64,000 nucleotides of DNA from Syngnathus acus. Lineage: Eukaryota; Chordata; Actinopteri; Syngnathiformes; Syngnathidae. Positions 50,001-63,828 of this stretch are shown piece after piece. The stretch's first letter is position 1; each line of letters begins with the position of its first letter. The DNA lies in contig NC_051090.1 of assembly GCF_901709675.1 (NCBI RefSeq), positions 7,581,842 to 7,645,841 of the forward strand, written 5' to 3'. The translations under genes were made by a program, and so were the position numbers. The notes under the pieces are model-generated. The model ran no database searches and was not told the origin of the DNA. It saw nothing but the letters and a program-made list of their open reading frames with translations.

Positions 50001-51551
50001 GGAAATACGCATCCATCATTGAAATTGCTCATCCCAGGTGCATACGAATCGGCAATTATCTGGAGCTAAAGAACGATCTGGCATGGATGCGGAGTTTTGC
50101 AAATGGTGAAGAGATGCAAGTCAGACTGGCCGCTTTTTCATCCCATTATCTTCTCGCATTTTGTTAGTGTAATGGTGAAATAAATAAGCTTTTTTATTCA
50201 AGACAGTGCAAGATGTGCTTTTTTGCTGCCTCACTGAATTCATGAAAGAAAAAAAGACATTGGATTTGTCAATATGCTGGAATTGTGTGATTAAGGGCAA
50301 AAGCCTCCACATGAGTGACGTTTCCATGCTAGCCCTTGGTCTCATTCCTTCTCCTGGCTTTTGATAAGTGCTACATGGGGTCGTGACTGATTTGAATCAT
50401 TTCAACCCAATATGTTCCAGCAACAGTCTTTGCTTGGGGTGTGCCCTATTGCAAATTGTCACAATTATTCTGAATATCTACCAATTTTCCATCTAATCTC
50501 AAACTGAAGCTGGCAATTGGTCAAATGAGGCTAAAAAGAACTGGGAAGAGTTGTTCCAAGGCACTATGCAAAAGATATAGATTTATATTCTATGCAATCT
50601 TGTATGATGAGGAAAAAGGTGTCCAATTAAACACTGAGCAGGTCCAATTAAAGATATAATTGCTCCAGGCGGCAGAAAAGGCTGACACAGTAAATTTTAT
50701 TGAAGCAATCTGATGTTCAGAAGAAAGAGGCTTGTCATTTTAAGATGTGAGCTCAGACAGCAAAATCTCTCCAGAACAATTATCGCTTGATAATAAAGTC
50801 ATGTTATAAAATATAACATCATGAAAAACGTGAAAAAAAAAACTTGTGAATTCCGATTTTATCATCCTTTTAAAAGCAGTTGAAGAGGAAGCAGTTAGCC
50901 AATACTCAGTTAAGACAAAATACTGTGGCAAAGAAAATGTCTCTGCTTCAAATTAACCCAAAGGGTGAATTTCACAAAAATGACTTTTAAAATTCACACA
51001 CACGCCTTTTGAAATGGATTCTTTAATAAATGTGCACACAGAATCTGAGTCGGGCATTAGCAATTAACAAAACATATCATGTTCGCTGACACTTAGGAGG
51101 TCTTTATTTCATCACAAATTATTAAATGACTCAGACGTTGGTCATTTTACGTTTATTTTACAAAGGTATATTCAGCAATGGCTGACCTGAGATAATTCCC
51201 TATTGACCAGAGCAGCACGCCTCAAGAGGAAATGGAGATTAAAGGATTTAATCCAGAATCGGATTTCCGGTGGTGAGATAACAAATCAGAGGGCGATTAA
51301 AGGATCTTTTATGAAGCCCCAGCTTTTGTTGTATGCCCTGTATTAGGCAGAGCAGGGAGTCTCCTTGGGCAGAGATACCTGTCACAAAAAGTTTGGACGA
51401 TTTCAGCACCTGCACATTGAACACATTATCCTCAATTTTTAGGGCCGCAAGGAAAAAGAATCAAAATAATCTCTAAGAGTGTCTAACTGTGCTCACTGTA
51501 AAACCTTCACTACAAAAACAAAGTGCAAAAAAGTGTTTAATCCTTTTAGAA

Positions 51552-51828
51552 CAGGAGTGTCAAAATCGTCTTGATAGTTTAGTATACTTTAGAGGGTCAT
51601 TATGATTGTCAATGCCTTATATTATATACAGTATAGGCTGTTCAAATATTTTAAAAAGATGAATGGTAATAAAAATTGCTAGCGATATCTATTTTTTTTT
51701 TAAAAGTGAAGACAAGTTGCAATTTTAGTATTGACACATGAATTCGATGCACAATTTGTCTTTCCTGGCCACATAAAAGGATGTGGCAGGGCGTATCTGG
51801 CCCCTGAGCCTTCAATTTGACACCTATG
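51552..51828. mobile_element. hAT-like non-autonomous element, copy A
   Basis: The left end is CAGGAGTGTCAAAATC and the right end TTTGACACCTATG, with GGCC-rich termini partly eroded. It is flanked by TTTTAGAA (51544-51551) and TTTTAGAT (51829-51836), an 8-bp duplication with one mismatch. No transposase coding sequence. Confidence 0.75.
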
Positions 51829-53498
51829 TTTTAGATGCTCGCTAAACTCATGCCTCATGAAATGCACATTTGACAATAAGGCATTCAACTTTAGAAAACC
51901 CTGGTGAAATTCTTAGCTCGGCAATCTCAGGGACGTTTGAGCTCAGTGGTTCCACAGTAATAATAATATTTCACGTAAAATGCAGAAGACAAGCAGAAGC
52001 AACTACAACTTTTAAAATGCCTGCTTCCGAATAGAGAAAGAGGAAGACATCAGTTTCTCTGATGAAAACAGCACCTAATAGTCCCCTCAGCAGACGCAAT
52101 GATTTCAAACAGTTACCAAGCTCATTAGATCTCAATGTATCCTCTAATGGAGCTTGACATTCATTTTCAGACCTTACTAAGCAGTGTACAAAACTATGAT
52201 CACACAGGATGCCTCAGTCACACTCTTGATGGATTAATCCACATCCACAATCAGTGATCGGGGTTTAGTCATTCCGCTCAATCACTCACAAAGGCTAACA
52301 GAATTACTCGATACTTAAACACATTTTGCCAGTCTTCCCCGACATGCTGCCTCCATTTCTCCTCCCAGTCAAACATTAGTGTTTTCACCCAGTTTGCTTC
52401 ACAAATCCATGTACACTGCTGTTATTTCTCCTTGAGCGGTGCGCCTCAGTGCAAGGACCTCCCTCCGGAGATAGGGAGCATTTCATTTCACACTGACATG
52501 TTCACCTCTATCCTCATCATCCCGCCGAGGCTTGCTGGGCCTGTCAATGGAGAGAAAATAAAAAAAATAACTCAAACTATGCCAGAGTCAAAACAACATG
52601 AAAAGTACGTTTGTGGCCACAGAGCAGAGCAAATCATATGGATCTTTTGAGTTGGAAAATGTGATGTTGTTGCCGTCCCAGGTGATTCTCCCCATTCAGA
52701 TTTGCAGCAAAATAGCCCGGAGACTTATATCGCCCAAATGGCTCCAAACATTGCCTGTAAAGAAGTGTTTTGTGATATCGGAGAAATAAAACTATAACGG
52801 GTGACCTCGTGAACCTCTGCGATAGAGGCGATTGGCTGGACAATATACTGTAGCTTTTTTTTCCAGCTCAAGGTTGGGCCGTCTAATAAACCAAACATAT
52901 CGGGCTGCAGGGGCAGGGGTGCATAGTGGATGCCTGGGGTGAACCGCTGGTTTTGATAGATGAGAAGTACTATGTAAACTATACCACATCTGGTGTATTT
53001 TTTATTTTTGCAGTGTCCCCTCTATCAGGAATTCAACCCGCGCCGCTGGATTTGGCTCAAACATTAGTAGAAGGCACATGAAATGAGGTTTTTCGCTCCA
53101 ACCACACAGTTCAAGCTGGCATCCGTTGAAATATTTTCGGCAAAGGGAGAGTCTTGGTCGGTGGCGGGTCGGGATTTGGGGAGGGATGTATTTGTTAACA
53201 TAGAATAAAATCAACACACAAACTTAAAAGATACTTGCATATTGAGCACAGAACACATTATGAAAAACAAGTTTATATTATGGAATTTGTATTGGAATCT
53301 CTCATTTTGGCTTCAAAAGTATTTAAATAAATTAAAACGGATTTCAATCAACCAAAGCAGTGGCAATTAATCAATTTAATATCTTCAGAATCATTTTCAT
53401 CCCAACTGAAATGGAGTCCACTGAGGTGCATTTATATATTTTTTGTGATACTAATGATGGTACAAACTCCAGCTGAGCATTTTGTTCTCCGTTTAAAT

Positions 53499-53746
53499 TA
53501 CCGTAATTTTCTGACTATAAACCGCTGCCTTTTAGACAAGCTTTGAACCCTGCGTCTTATAGTCCAGTGCGGCTTATCAGTGGATTTTTCATGATTTTTA
53601 CGACGTAGTTCTATGATTTGTTTAATATGAAGGTAATATAAATGAGCACATTTCATTTAAAATAACCCACGGCTTACAGTCCTGGATTTTTCACATATTT
53701 TATCTGGTGTGTTTTATATTCACATTATTATTCGGACAATACGGTA
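53499..53746. mobile_element. Diverged member of the CCGTAATTTT MITE group
   Basis: The left end TACCGTAATTTTCTGACTAT and right end CGGACAATACGGTA are inverted repeats with mismatches. Internal CTTATAGTCCAGTGCGGCTT resembles the other copies. About 248 bp, older than the 46.9-kb copy. Confidence 0.7.
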
Positions 53747-56294
53747 GTACAGCTGGCATTTACTGGATAAAATGTTGTCAGCATTGTTCAATACGAGATG
53801 ATTGACAATCTTTTACAGGCATCAAAATGGGACCAACGACCAAACCTTTTTTTTTTTTTTTTTTCTCACTTTGACCCCACACAGAGCACAGGACTAGTGA
53901 TTTCCTTTTTGGTATGCAAACTGTAATGGAGTAAGGAAAGGGAGAGCTCCTGGAGTGCAATAGGTAATCTATTTTTCGTGGCAAAAGGTCAGACAGATTA
54001 AACGCCGCTATGCAGATTCCTCTTTTCCATGACAGCTGCAGGGGAGCACAGCTCCAAATCAGAACTCTCTATCAGATGTAAAATTAACTTCATGTATTTG
54101 GTGTGAAGGTCATACTTTGCTAACCGGGGAACACATTCTAGTTTTCACCGACTGCATTCGTTAAGGTCGACATTCAGCGTTGCGAAAGTAATGGCGGAAG
54201 GCAGACCAGTGACGTTTGCATTTGCATAGTCACAGTGTTGACACAATGACTTGTGGTATTAATGTATGGACATGTGCTGTATACATATATTTCAAGACTG
54301 CTACCTAAAACTCCTACCTAAGGCTTGCCAAGACCCCACCATTGCCCCTATTAAACCACATGCACTCTCCAATGGCTCCCATTTTCCCCACTGTAGTAAT
54401 CACATAAATTTACACCCCAGCTGTTTAATATATTGTTCTTCATGTAAAAACTGTGTGTAATTATGATTGTTGAGGTCGACTAAATATTGCTTTAACCTCA
54501 GTCATTATCTTTATTTGCCTTTGCTTTTGTTTGGAATCCATTTAAAGGTCAAATCAATCTGTTCCACTTGCTTAATTAGACGAATTATATTTGCACCTGA
54601 CATTTTCAGCAATTTATTGTACAATATGATATTTCCACCTAATAGTGTTTTGGAACGATATCTCAGGATTAAGCATTGTTTTCGGGAGCTGCAGTCAATA
54701 TGACAAAACATAAATTCCACGAGCCATTGTGGGGGATAAATAAGAATACTGTCGAATTAAAAAAGATGTATTGTCACCATTTATTATATAACACACACAC
54801 ATACACGTAAATACTGCATTTTTTGTAATCTTAATTCTTCCTCTGGAATAAACATGGAGGATTCTCCTTGAAAGGGAGCCAATGTACATGAGAGGGCTGA
54901 ATATCTTTTTCAGTGTTGTACTACTCAAACATAACCCTCCACGTTATTGCTTCAATTCAATATTGCAGTTGGTGACTCTTGTATGGAAGAAGCACTCCAG
55001 AGTTTGACATCAATGTAAAGCTAGTTTAAGAGTGGAAAATCAATAAGCATTGCTAGTTGTAGAATTCTTTCTTTGAGCTCTCTCAAGAAACGTTTTTCTC
55101 CTGTGGTTACCAACCACACGGTTCTGCTCAAGAAAGATTCATTGACAAAGCACTTTTTTTCCCTGAGAAATCAATCAAATGTGCTTGCTCAAGTTTTTTT
55201 ATTCATTGTGTCAGGCTTTTATGGATTACTTATCAATGTGGATCATAGTAGTGTGAAAACACACTGATGTTGCGGAGCTCAACCTTCCAGAGGAAGTATT
55301 TAAAGATCCAAACTCGACCATTGGAATTCATCTCAGGTTTCATTAATCGCCTTGCGCATGCTAAATATATTTGTATTTTCTCCTTGCATTATTATTCTTG
55401 TTCAGGTAGAACGAACCAATACTGCCTATTCGTTGAGGCAAACTCACAAAATTTGGGTGCACCTTGTGAGGAAGTCAACTTCCAAATATGTTTGCATTGA
55501 CAAGCCTCTGGTGATTCAATAATTTTTTTGATAACAAGATTGTTTCATTTGTGTTGTCTCAATACATCGTACTCTTAGTGGTCAAATCCCATCAAGGTTT
55601 GAGAACCCCACTTTGTTATTATTGCAAAAAGTCATGGTGGAAGAAATGTTCCAGAGAAATTCAAAAGGGCAAAGTGGACAAGATTAATGTGATTTTGCAT
55701 AAATAACTTCAGTACTCATGGTGTGAGCACAGCACGTCGACGTCCCACCTCAAGAACCTCCAGTCACCTCCACCCCACCCCCTACTACCAGTCTCAAGAT
55801 ATGCTTTCAAATGACAGTGTTTAACCCCAAGATACAATTTGACTCAGTTCATTGTAAGTTTTACAGGGCAAAGTGTTTTCTTTGCAAAAACAACAGTTGA
55901 ATGTTCAAAATCCTGGCAAAGCAAAGAAACATTTACGAGATGCAACAAAAAGACTTTGGCAGACACGGGGTTGCAATGTGAGCTTGTGCAATCAAAGACA
56001 TCACACTGGCGCTGTTGCTTTGCCTGTGGCTGGGTTATTGTCAGACAGAAAAAAAACAAATTCAAGTGCACAAAAGAGAACTATATACTTTACATACAAA
56101 AGGGATTCTAACATTTTATGCAAAAATGATCTGGTTTTCATCACAGTAAACAGCAGGTAAAGCCTCAGAATGAACTATGGCAGTCATAGTATACAGGTGA
56201 AGTCGGTAACAAAAAACAAAACAGACTTCTATCAAGCTGGTGAGTAAACTGACTGCGTATAAACACAGTCACATGTAGTTCAGATGTGCTAAGA

Positions 56295-56626
56295 CACAGG
56301 TGTCAAACTCATTTTTTTCGCGGGCCGCATTGTAGTCGTAGCTTCTTTCGGAGGGCCATTATGACTGTCAACCCAAATAAATGTATGAGCACCTCATATT
56401 ATATACAGTAAAAGCTGCAAAACAAACTGACAAATAACTCGTTTTCAAATCGGACGAGTAAAAACTGGTCAAATATTTAATAAAAAAAAATACATTATTA
56501 AAAGTGAAGACAATTTGCAATTCTAGTAATGACACACAAATTTGATGCACAATTTGTCTCCGCGGGCCACATAAAATGATGGGGCGGGCCGTATCTGGCC
56601 CCCGGGCCTTGAGTTTGACACCAGCG
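56295..56626. mobile_element. hAT-like non-autonomous element, copy B
   Basis: It starts CACAGGTGTCAAACTC and ends GAGTTTGACACCAGCG, and shares the interior AAAAGTGAAGACAA...TTGCAATT and GATGCACAATTTGTCT segments with the copy at 51.6 kb. Flanks TGCTAAGA and TTCGAAGA agree at six of eight positions. It is better preserved inside (CGCGGGCCGCAT, GTATCTGGCCCCCGGGCC). Confidence 0.75.
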
Positions 56627-59600
56627 TTCGAAGAGGAGAAATGCCCCAGCCTCTGGAAAGAAAGAATGAAATCCTACTAAATAAACGGTAACCTGTTATC
56701 ATAATTTGCTACTTTAATCAACTCAGATTCTACTACTACTTACAACTATACCACAAAAGTATACAGTCACTATTAGCTATGTCATTTCTATGTAGGGTTT
56801 TTACTTTTTTAATTTCCAACCCTAACATTCTCTTATGTGGTTATCGGACAGAACTGACAGCAGTGCTCAAGCCCGTCGGGACCAAAAAGGTAGACAGACA
56901 ATTATTGTGTAAAGTATCTGTGCTTTAGCATTTAAACAGCCAGATGTTACTCTCATGGGGCAGTGGAGACCAAAATAGAACATTGAAATGCAAGAGAACT
57001 GCCAGATGATGGGTATTAGTTTGTGAACACATAGGCCTCTCCATATCATCATTTAACATTTATTATTGTGCATTTTCAGGTTGATCTACTGTCGCCAAAT
57101 GGCCCAAAATTACTATAATAACAGTTTTAAAATGATTTCTAACTTTAGATAAACAGAGTAATAGCAAACCGACTTAAATTCTCTAAATGAATCATGTTAA
57201 CTATCATCCTGTTAGCACCCACGTCATTTGAAACCCCTTGTGATTTTGTAAGGTTAACGAAACTCTAGAATAATCTATTTTCTTGGCCGAGGTGTAAAAT
57301 TTTTCATTCATAAACTTGGACTGCATTATATTATATTCAAACGAGCTGATCTGAATGAATATCTGAAGTTCTACTGTTTTGTAATGTTCAAAAAATCCAG
57401 CTCTAAAAATAAATTTTTGCCGTCATGAAGGTTTCATCGACAATTTCATCTTGTGTCGTCTCACGGAGCCTCATTATCATGTAGCCTGAAGCAATCTTGC
57501 ACCACAGCAGAACACTCAGCTTTATGCCAACCGGCCACTCAACTATTTGAGACATCTGCTCCACATTTACGCAATTAGAATGAACAAGAAATTCAACAAT
57601 ATCTTCGCATGTTCTGTTATTATCAGGATTTGTGATAACCTGAACTTTTGACTTCCCTCACTTTGCTTTTTAATTTCACTTGGCCGGCAGAACAGAAAGT
57701 TCATGCTCACTGCTCCTCTTGGGACCTCGAGATTTTGCTTGATATAGTTAATGAGTCGTGAAGGCTCTTTCAACCCTCTGTGGATAAAATGTGGTAGGTG
57801 CACAAATGACTCATGAGCGCTGTGGGTTTTTTCCCCCCCCACATTGGGCCGTGCAGTTGAGACAAAAAGAGGGAAAGGGCTTCAATTGACTGCTGCAGGG
57901 CTACATAGTATATCAAGTTCATTCAAACTGTGTTTTGTTCATTGCATCTGTGACATAAATGTGCATCTAGACCTCGACAGCTAGTAAAGGTTGAGAAATG
58001 TAATACATTAGTCGAACTCGGACAAAGCGTGGGTTGTCGAATTGGAACATAATGGAATTTTCTATGTAAGGCAAAGGCATTATGTTTTCTTGTTTTGTAT
58101 TTCCTAGGAAGTCAAGCTACATTAATGCTGAGATTGTGGCATTTCTCTCAAGGCAATGGGGACCTTTGGAATGGTTTATTTACTTGTAATCATCTGATGT
58201 TCTTTGAATTTTTTAATCTGATTTGGTACTCAAGATGCAGTAAAAAAAAAAAACTATAATGCTCACCACACGTTTCGCTGCACGTTTCGTCATTGTTTGC
58301 TTTTCACTGTTACTTTCTGTTTACTGAAATGTGCACATCAAAGTTAGACGAAAAGGCGGGACTCTGACTGGCATGCTGACATCAGCTGTAAAGTATAAAA
58401 ACATTTTTCTTTTTTGTCTGTCCCTGTGTGGGGACCGATACCGCGCCGTGGACTGCTGACTGAGGACTATAGTGAAAAATAAGAAACAAAACAAAAACGG
58501 CGTTAACTTCACACAACAGCCACTCGAGCATATTATTCTAGTTTGTTTGTGGAAAAGATATTTCCATCACACGTCTCCATAAAAACAATGTTGCAAATAT
58601 TGAGCTTATGCTCGTGACAATCGCAAACATGCTGAACCAAATGCGCCTGTTAAGTCAACAGTCTATCAGTTTACATGCCACATGTAGTTACAGTATGTCA
58701 CCATCATGATTTTTGAGTGATTTCTCATCCTTGTATCTGAGCTCGGATGGTTTTAACCCAATACGCGAATCGTACCTTTATAAAATATTTAGAGGAGTAA
58801 CTTGCAGGAGGTCTTGTATCCTTAAGGGTGATTTGTGTTCACACGTCGAAATGAACCACACCAAGGGTGGAAACAAACTAGAGTTCGATTAAAGGGTGTT
58901 GGTGTGTAGGCTGCCGAAAACTCAGGCGAGGGGGTTCTGTTAAATGTGGTAAGGAGGGTAGAAAATGCTCTGTGACCATCATGGTCTCCTCCAAGACGCA
59001 ATGGAAAAAGAATATTATAATGTTACTGTTTGATCAGTTACACTAATATAATAGATCCTGTGGTATGAGCAAGTTATTTTACTGCCATGCTTGTTTTTAA
59101 CGGTCAGGCTTTGCAAGTTGCAGGATGTTACGTTGATGTTGTCCAAGTGTTGCCAAGCAAACCAGATGTTTGTTAATGCATTTTGAAATACAGTGAATTT
59201 GATTTTAACACCATGTGTAGGTTTTGCCTTTTGTGTCGGCACCATCACAATTTTAATGATATATTCTTTGTTGGGAGGAGGCGGGGCATAGCAGGGTCCA
59301 GACTCAGTTTGACAAACCCTGCAAGTGGAGTCCTATCTATTCCTTTTTTAGTTTGCATCCTACTTTCTGAGGAGCAGTCTGAGGTAATGGGACATAATGG
59401 AGTATTGTCATGAATTGATTTTAGTGCTTGAAGGGTTGCATACATCTGCATGTAAAAAATGACCATTTGAGAGTGAGATCAATGGTCCCTTACATATATT
59501 CCACCACAGATGGGGCTGCTGGGATCCATTTAACCAAGCTGTTGTTTGTTGTGATCAACTGGCACATATCTCTGCTGAATGTCATCCATTATCATAATAG

Positions 59601-59719
59601 CAGGCTCAATCACTATTACGGGGGTAAAAAAGCTCATTCATTTAAGTACTTTAGAAAACAATAGCTTTTATTGTGCATTGCGAAATTAGTCATATTCGCC
59701 GCACGGAGGAGAACATTGT

Positions 59720-59945
59720 TGCCACTGATGGCACGGTGGGGCATTGACCTCCGGCATGCAGCGACGCAACGTGGGTTCGGTGCCCAATCAGTGATGGTAA
59801 AATTGTCTATCGCTATATGTGACCTGACTGGTGACCAGTTCAGGATATAGTCTGCTTTTCTCCTCGGCTAGGCTTCAGCTTCCTGCAAGCCTGAATAGGA
59901 TAATTGCTATGGGAAAAAGGGCGGATACATTGTGTTAAAAACTAA
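59720..59945. repeat. Degenerate fish retroelement repeat
   Basis: GTGACCTGACTGGTGACCAG, then TTCAGGATATAGTCTGC, GGCTTCAGCTTCCTGCAA and AATAGGATAATTGCTATGGG follow the order of landmarks in a common fish SINE/LINE-tail repeat (gtgaccagtccagggtgtac...aacaggataagcggtat), with many substitutions. Confidence 0.45.
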
Positions 59946-62536
59946 AAATACCTGAACAAAAAGTGGTGTAGTAAAAGCATCTCGGTTTAGGCTTTGTGTT
60001 CTCTGCTCATTATTTAGTGTCATTAAAATAAGGAATAATGTGGTTTATTATTTTCCACACAATCGGCATTCAATTAAGCCAACAAGCGCCCTTTTAAATC
60101 TGCAGTCATCAAAAAAATACTAAAATGGTTTACGTGCCAACAGCTTTGTAAACTAAATTTTTGCGTGTAGACAAAAAAAATCAATGTTTAGACAGATTTA
60201 TAAACGTTATATCGGCATAACCGGACAATAGTACGTTGGTGACAGCACCATCTAATTTTTTTATTTTACGTATTGAGACAAAAATGATACTACCACTGTT
60301 TTCAAAAACTATTTTTGTCTTTTGAGACCCCAGAAATTGTCATTGTATAAATAGATGGTCTAAAATAACAATTGTGAAAGGTTTGGCCCAACAGAAAACA
60401 CTCATCTTCTGTATTCCGTTTATTCTTGACTGTTAGAGATTTGACATTAGGTCATTTCAGTGAAATATTCACCTGAGAGAAAATTGCAAGCATCGATTTT
60501 ACTCTGCTTTTGAATAGATGATTGTTTATGTCATCTATTCAAGTATAAGTGTATATCCATTACTATGAACATATTTACCAACTGGTCTTCTTTTTCTTAG
60601 AGTTAAATATTTTAGGCAGAGTCATTGTTGTTATTGTGTATCTTTCATGCATGATAAAGTGCGTTGAGCTAATTTAAAAATGCTCAAAGTAAAGCAAAAC
60701 AAACAAAAAATATGACATTTCTAACGACAAGCAACCAACGACAAATAGCACCGCCTCTAAGCACTCGTCTCAAAATTCCAGAATATACTGTTAAGACTCT
60801 TATATGTGGCAAAGCCACTGTTGAAGGCGCCTCATTTATGCAAATTTGAATTGTGTTTTTGAAAGCGTGAACTTTTCACACCTCTTCAGCGCTGTTTGCT
60901 TGACACTGTTTGATGACTCAATACCGACATGTCCTTTGTAACCTTTGGGAAACAGTGTGATATATAAGTAGGAAGGAACATATGGATGTGCTCATATAAA
61001 TAATGGCAGATAAATAATGGAGAAAGAACTTTTCACACCCAAATATTTAGAAGATGAACCTCCCCTTGAATAGGAACTTTGAAAACTCAAGCAAAATATA
61101 CTCCTCTTCTTTCACCGCAGCTGCTCCCAACAGTGCAGCGTGATAACTGCAGTAGTCGTCTGTGAGATTTGATTTAAAGATACCATGGCAGTACATCGTC
61201 CCCCCTTGGGGAAATTAATAAAATAATAAAAAAACTGGAGTAAAGTGTAACAGGATTTCGCGCAAATGGTGTTTAATAAAATGACTGCGGCTGTGTAAAA
61301 GCAGAGAGCAGTGTAGTCAAGCATGAACAAGAATTTGAAGGTACATAATTATATCATTAAAAAATCTCTTCAAATTCTCCACTGTGTCTTGATTGATTGT
61401 CCAACTTTTCTCCACGTGGCAGTTTTTTGGCATGTCGTGTTTCCCACAGAATAACGTGTCATCTGTGATAATTCGTGGGCGTTACGTCAACATGTCACAA
61501 CTGAGAAATGTATGCCATTTCCATGGTTACACTTGTTCAGCCTGTAAGGAATTATGTTGACTAAGTCGAAAGGCTTACAGCAGCATAATGCACGGGGCTA
61601 CTGCTCTTAAACAAACTTTGCTAAGTCCCTAGTGTGTGAGTGTGTGTGTGCGTACATAGTATGTGTAGGGGGGAGCTTTCACTAACGCAGACTTAAATAC
61701 AATAATGAATCACTTCAACGCCCAATGGAATGTTTTTTTTTTTTTTTAATACTGTGTGTTTTAGAATCTTGTAAAGTGTTTACATTTCTTCTCAAATGAC
61801 ATGTATACTGTTAAAAAAGGGGAAAAAAAAGGATTGGGTGGTTTCTCTAGCCAGATGTTAATATTGCGATGGAACTATGAACCTTCTAAATGGGAATAAA
61901 TTAATTCAAAGTTTGACACAAAATATATGCCTCCAAAAACTTACAGTACTGTGTTCTTTTGTGAGCCTCGCAGACGTGTTGAGAACAGCAAGCATTTATC
62001 TGTTTGGGAGTTGTCTTGAATTTCCCAATGACCACTATACACCTGTCCTGTGCAGTCAGTGGTTTAATGGCGACAGTCATTGTCCATTATTTCCCATGGG
62101 AACAAATGTTTTCAAATATGAAGTAATCACAGATTGATCATCTTCGTGGAAAAACTCTGGTCAACATGAAAAGGTTCCATAATATTGTATTGTCAGCTTC
62201 TCAATGATATATTATATTCCCACTGGTGTAATTGTTGTTTTGGTGTTGTTTTCCCAAGCAATTATTTAATTGGGTGCATTGGTTTTATAAGTTGTTTCAA
62301 TTGAACATTTTCTCTGTGTTTTAACAAGTTGGATCAATACAGGCCAGTCAATTACAATATATAATGTAGCACTGCATTGCAAAATAATTTGGAGTTTTCC
62401 TTTAATTCATCAATATATCACCAGCAGCATCAACTCCATTTGCACAGAAGGCTCACTTTGCTATTTCCCTAATAGCAATAAATAATAGGGGTGGTTCTCC
62501 AGTCGATATCTTTAATTGCTCCTAGGTTGTATCAAT

Positions 62537-62861
62537 ACCGCTGCTCCATCGCCAGCCACTGGGAACGGGGTTGCCCAGGAAACGGCCGCATGGCAACAGG
62601 ATCAGAGCCTGGGGGTTGTCTGCTTCTAGCTTTGCTCCCATTTTAAACCGCCTTTCCTCGCTAGATGGTGTGCAAGCCACTGGAGAGTACACTTCCCCTG
62701 CACAGTGGGCTCACAGCATCGAGCGAACCCGGGACAACTCAACGCTCGTCCATAACTGGCTGCGTGGAGCGTGGAAATAAAACGGCTTTCTCCTTATTTT
62801 CGCCCCGATTTTTGGCAGACTTGGGCAAGAGCGGCGACCACGTCCAGTTGTGACGGACATA
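62537..62861 (+). promoter_or_regulatory. negr1: negr1 5' UTR and promoter-proximal region
   Basis: Base composition shifts to GC-rich with several CpG dinucleotides for about 330 bp before the ATG, against an AT-rich background. This is typical of a TATA-less vertebrate promoter and leader. It includes a near-match to an RFX X-box (GTTGCCCAGGAAAC, about 62570) followed by ATGGCAAC. The transcription start cannot be fixed from sequence. Confidence 0.5.
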
Positions 62862-63022
62862 ATGATTGCGCTGTCGGATGCTTGTGTTTCTGCTCAGTGG
62901 CTAAGTGCGATCCTTCTCAGCCTGGGCTGCCTCCTGCCGTCGTGCTTGCCCGCGGGACAAACTGTGGACTATTCCTCCGTGGAAAGTGTGGTCAGCAGGC
63001 AAGGCGACACGGCTCTACTCAG
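62862..63022 (+). CDS. negr1: Neuronal growth regulator 1, first coding exon (partial gene)
   Basis: NEGR1 is a GPI-anchored IgLON cell-adhesion protein of neurons with three Ig domains. Only exon 1 is inside the window: 53 codons plus two bases, ending AG|GTAAAT (phase 2). It encodes an N-terminus with SAQWLSAILLSL, LLPSCLPAGQTVDYSS and VVSRQGDTALL. This follows remembered human NEGR1 closely (NQWLAAVLLSL, LLPSCLPAGQ, RKGDTAVLR), including the signal peptide and the start of Ig domain 1. The ATG at 62862 has A at -3. The rest of exon set is expected beyond 64000, since introns in this family are very long. The LPSCLPAGQ segment separates it from other IgLONs such as lsamp, ntm and opcml. Confidence 0.92.
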
Positions 63023-63796
63023 GTAAATTATAATTATCAGAATAAAAAAGAGAGACAAACTTCACTTTTTACTGCTGCTCACGGGAGTTCCGTAAATCTT
63101 CTGCACACACTTGATCTGCAGCTGAGTGCTTGTTTACACCCGAAAGAGGGCTTTTGTCACCCCATGAAAGGACACAATGGGGTGCTGTTTCATTTCCCCC
63201 CCGCAAGCCGATCTTGGGGGTTGTGCCTACTGCCGAGTATGTTGGCCGCCAGCAAGACGCTCAAACCCGCGACAAGAGACCTTGTTAGCACCATCAAAGT
63301 TTTGAAACACGTTTATTTTACTCTAGAGGACTTGTTAACCTCGATAAATGCCTCATTCAATATGATGCGATAGTTTCTCACTGCATCGTTAGACGCGTTG
63401 CAGCGCGTCGTCTCTTGCATCATATAATGTTTATGTCTGGTTTAATGAATGCATCTAATAAGTCTCGGTTTTTGTACGTGAATAGGAATAGATTATAATA
63501 AAATACAATCGTGGGTTTTAATGGTAACTTTGGGGAAGGTACAGTGTGATGTCGCAGTTTCAAATGCAACGCACAAGAGAGGTTGTGTGGTCATGACTCG
63601 CTGTCGCTCCCTCCCTCCTCATGTTCATCCCGAGTTCAGCCTCTTCCATCATTTGGGCGACATGCCAACTGCACTGGTAGCTGTCATTCTGCTATAAATA
63701 TAATTTTATTAATATTACTATATTAAATATAATATATATTAACATATGTTATTTAAGTAGTCTTTGCTATGGATGCGGTGTGACTAAGAAATACGA

Positions 63797-63828
<32 letters not shown>

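Larger units (their letters stand above)
31475..62536. other. 31-kb intergenic region between vitellogenin and negr1
   Basis: No open frame here shows protein-family similarity or neighbouring exons. The region holds the MITE and hAT copies, microsatellites and the X-box listed separately. Repeat-free stretches, for example about 43.9-46.7, 47.5-49.4, 50.0-51.5 and 51.9-53.0 kb, may include regulatory elements of negr1, whose mammalian counterpart lies in a gene desert, but conservation cannot be judged from one sequence. Confidence 0.5.

Noticed and set aside
52432-52650. 72-codon open frame (PQCKDLPPEIGSIS...)
   Set aside because: No splice partners or family similarity; typical of chance frames in a 31-kb intergenic region.
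62771-63373. 200-codon open frame overlapping negr1 exon 1
   Set aside because: It is in a different frame from the clearly conserved negr1 exon and runs into intron 1. Its length reflects the GC-rich promoter and exon.
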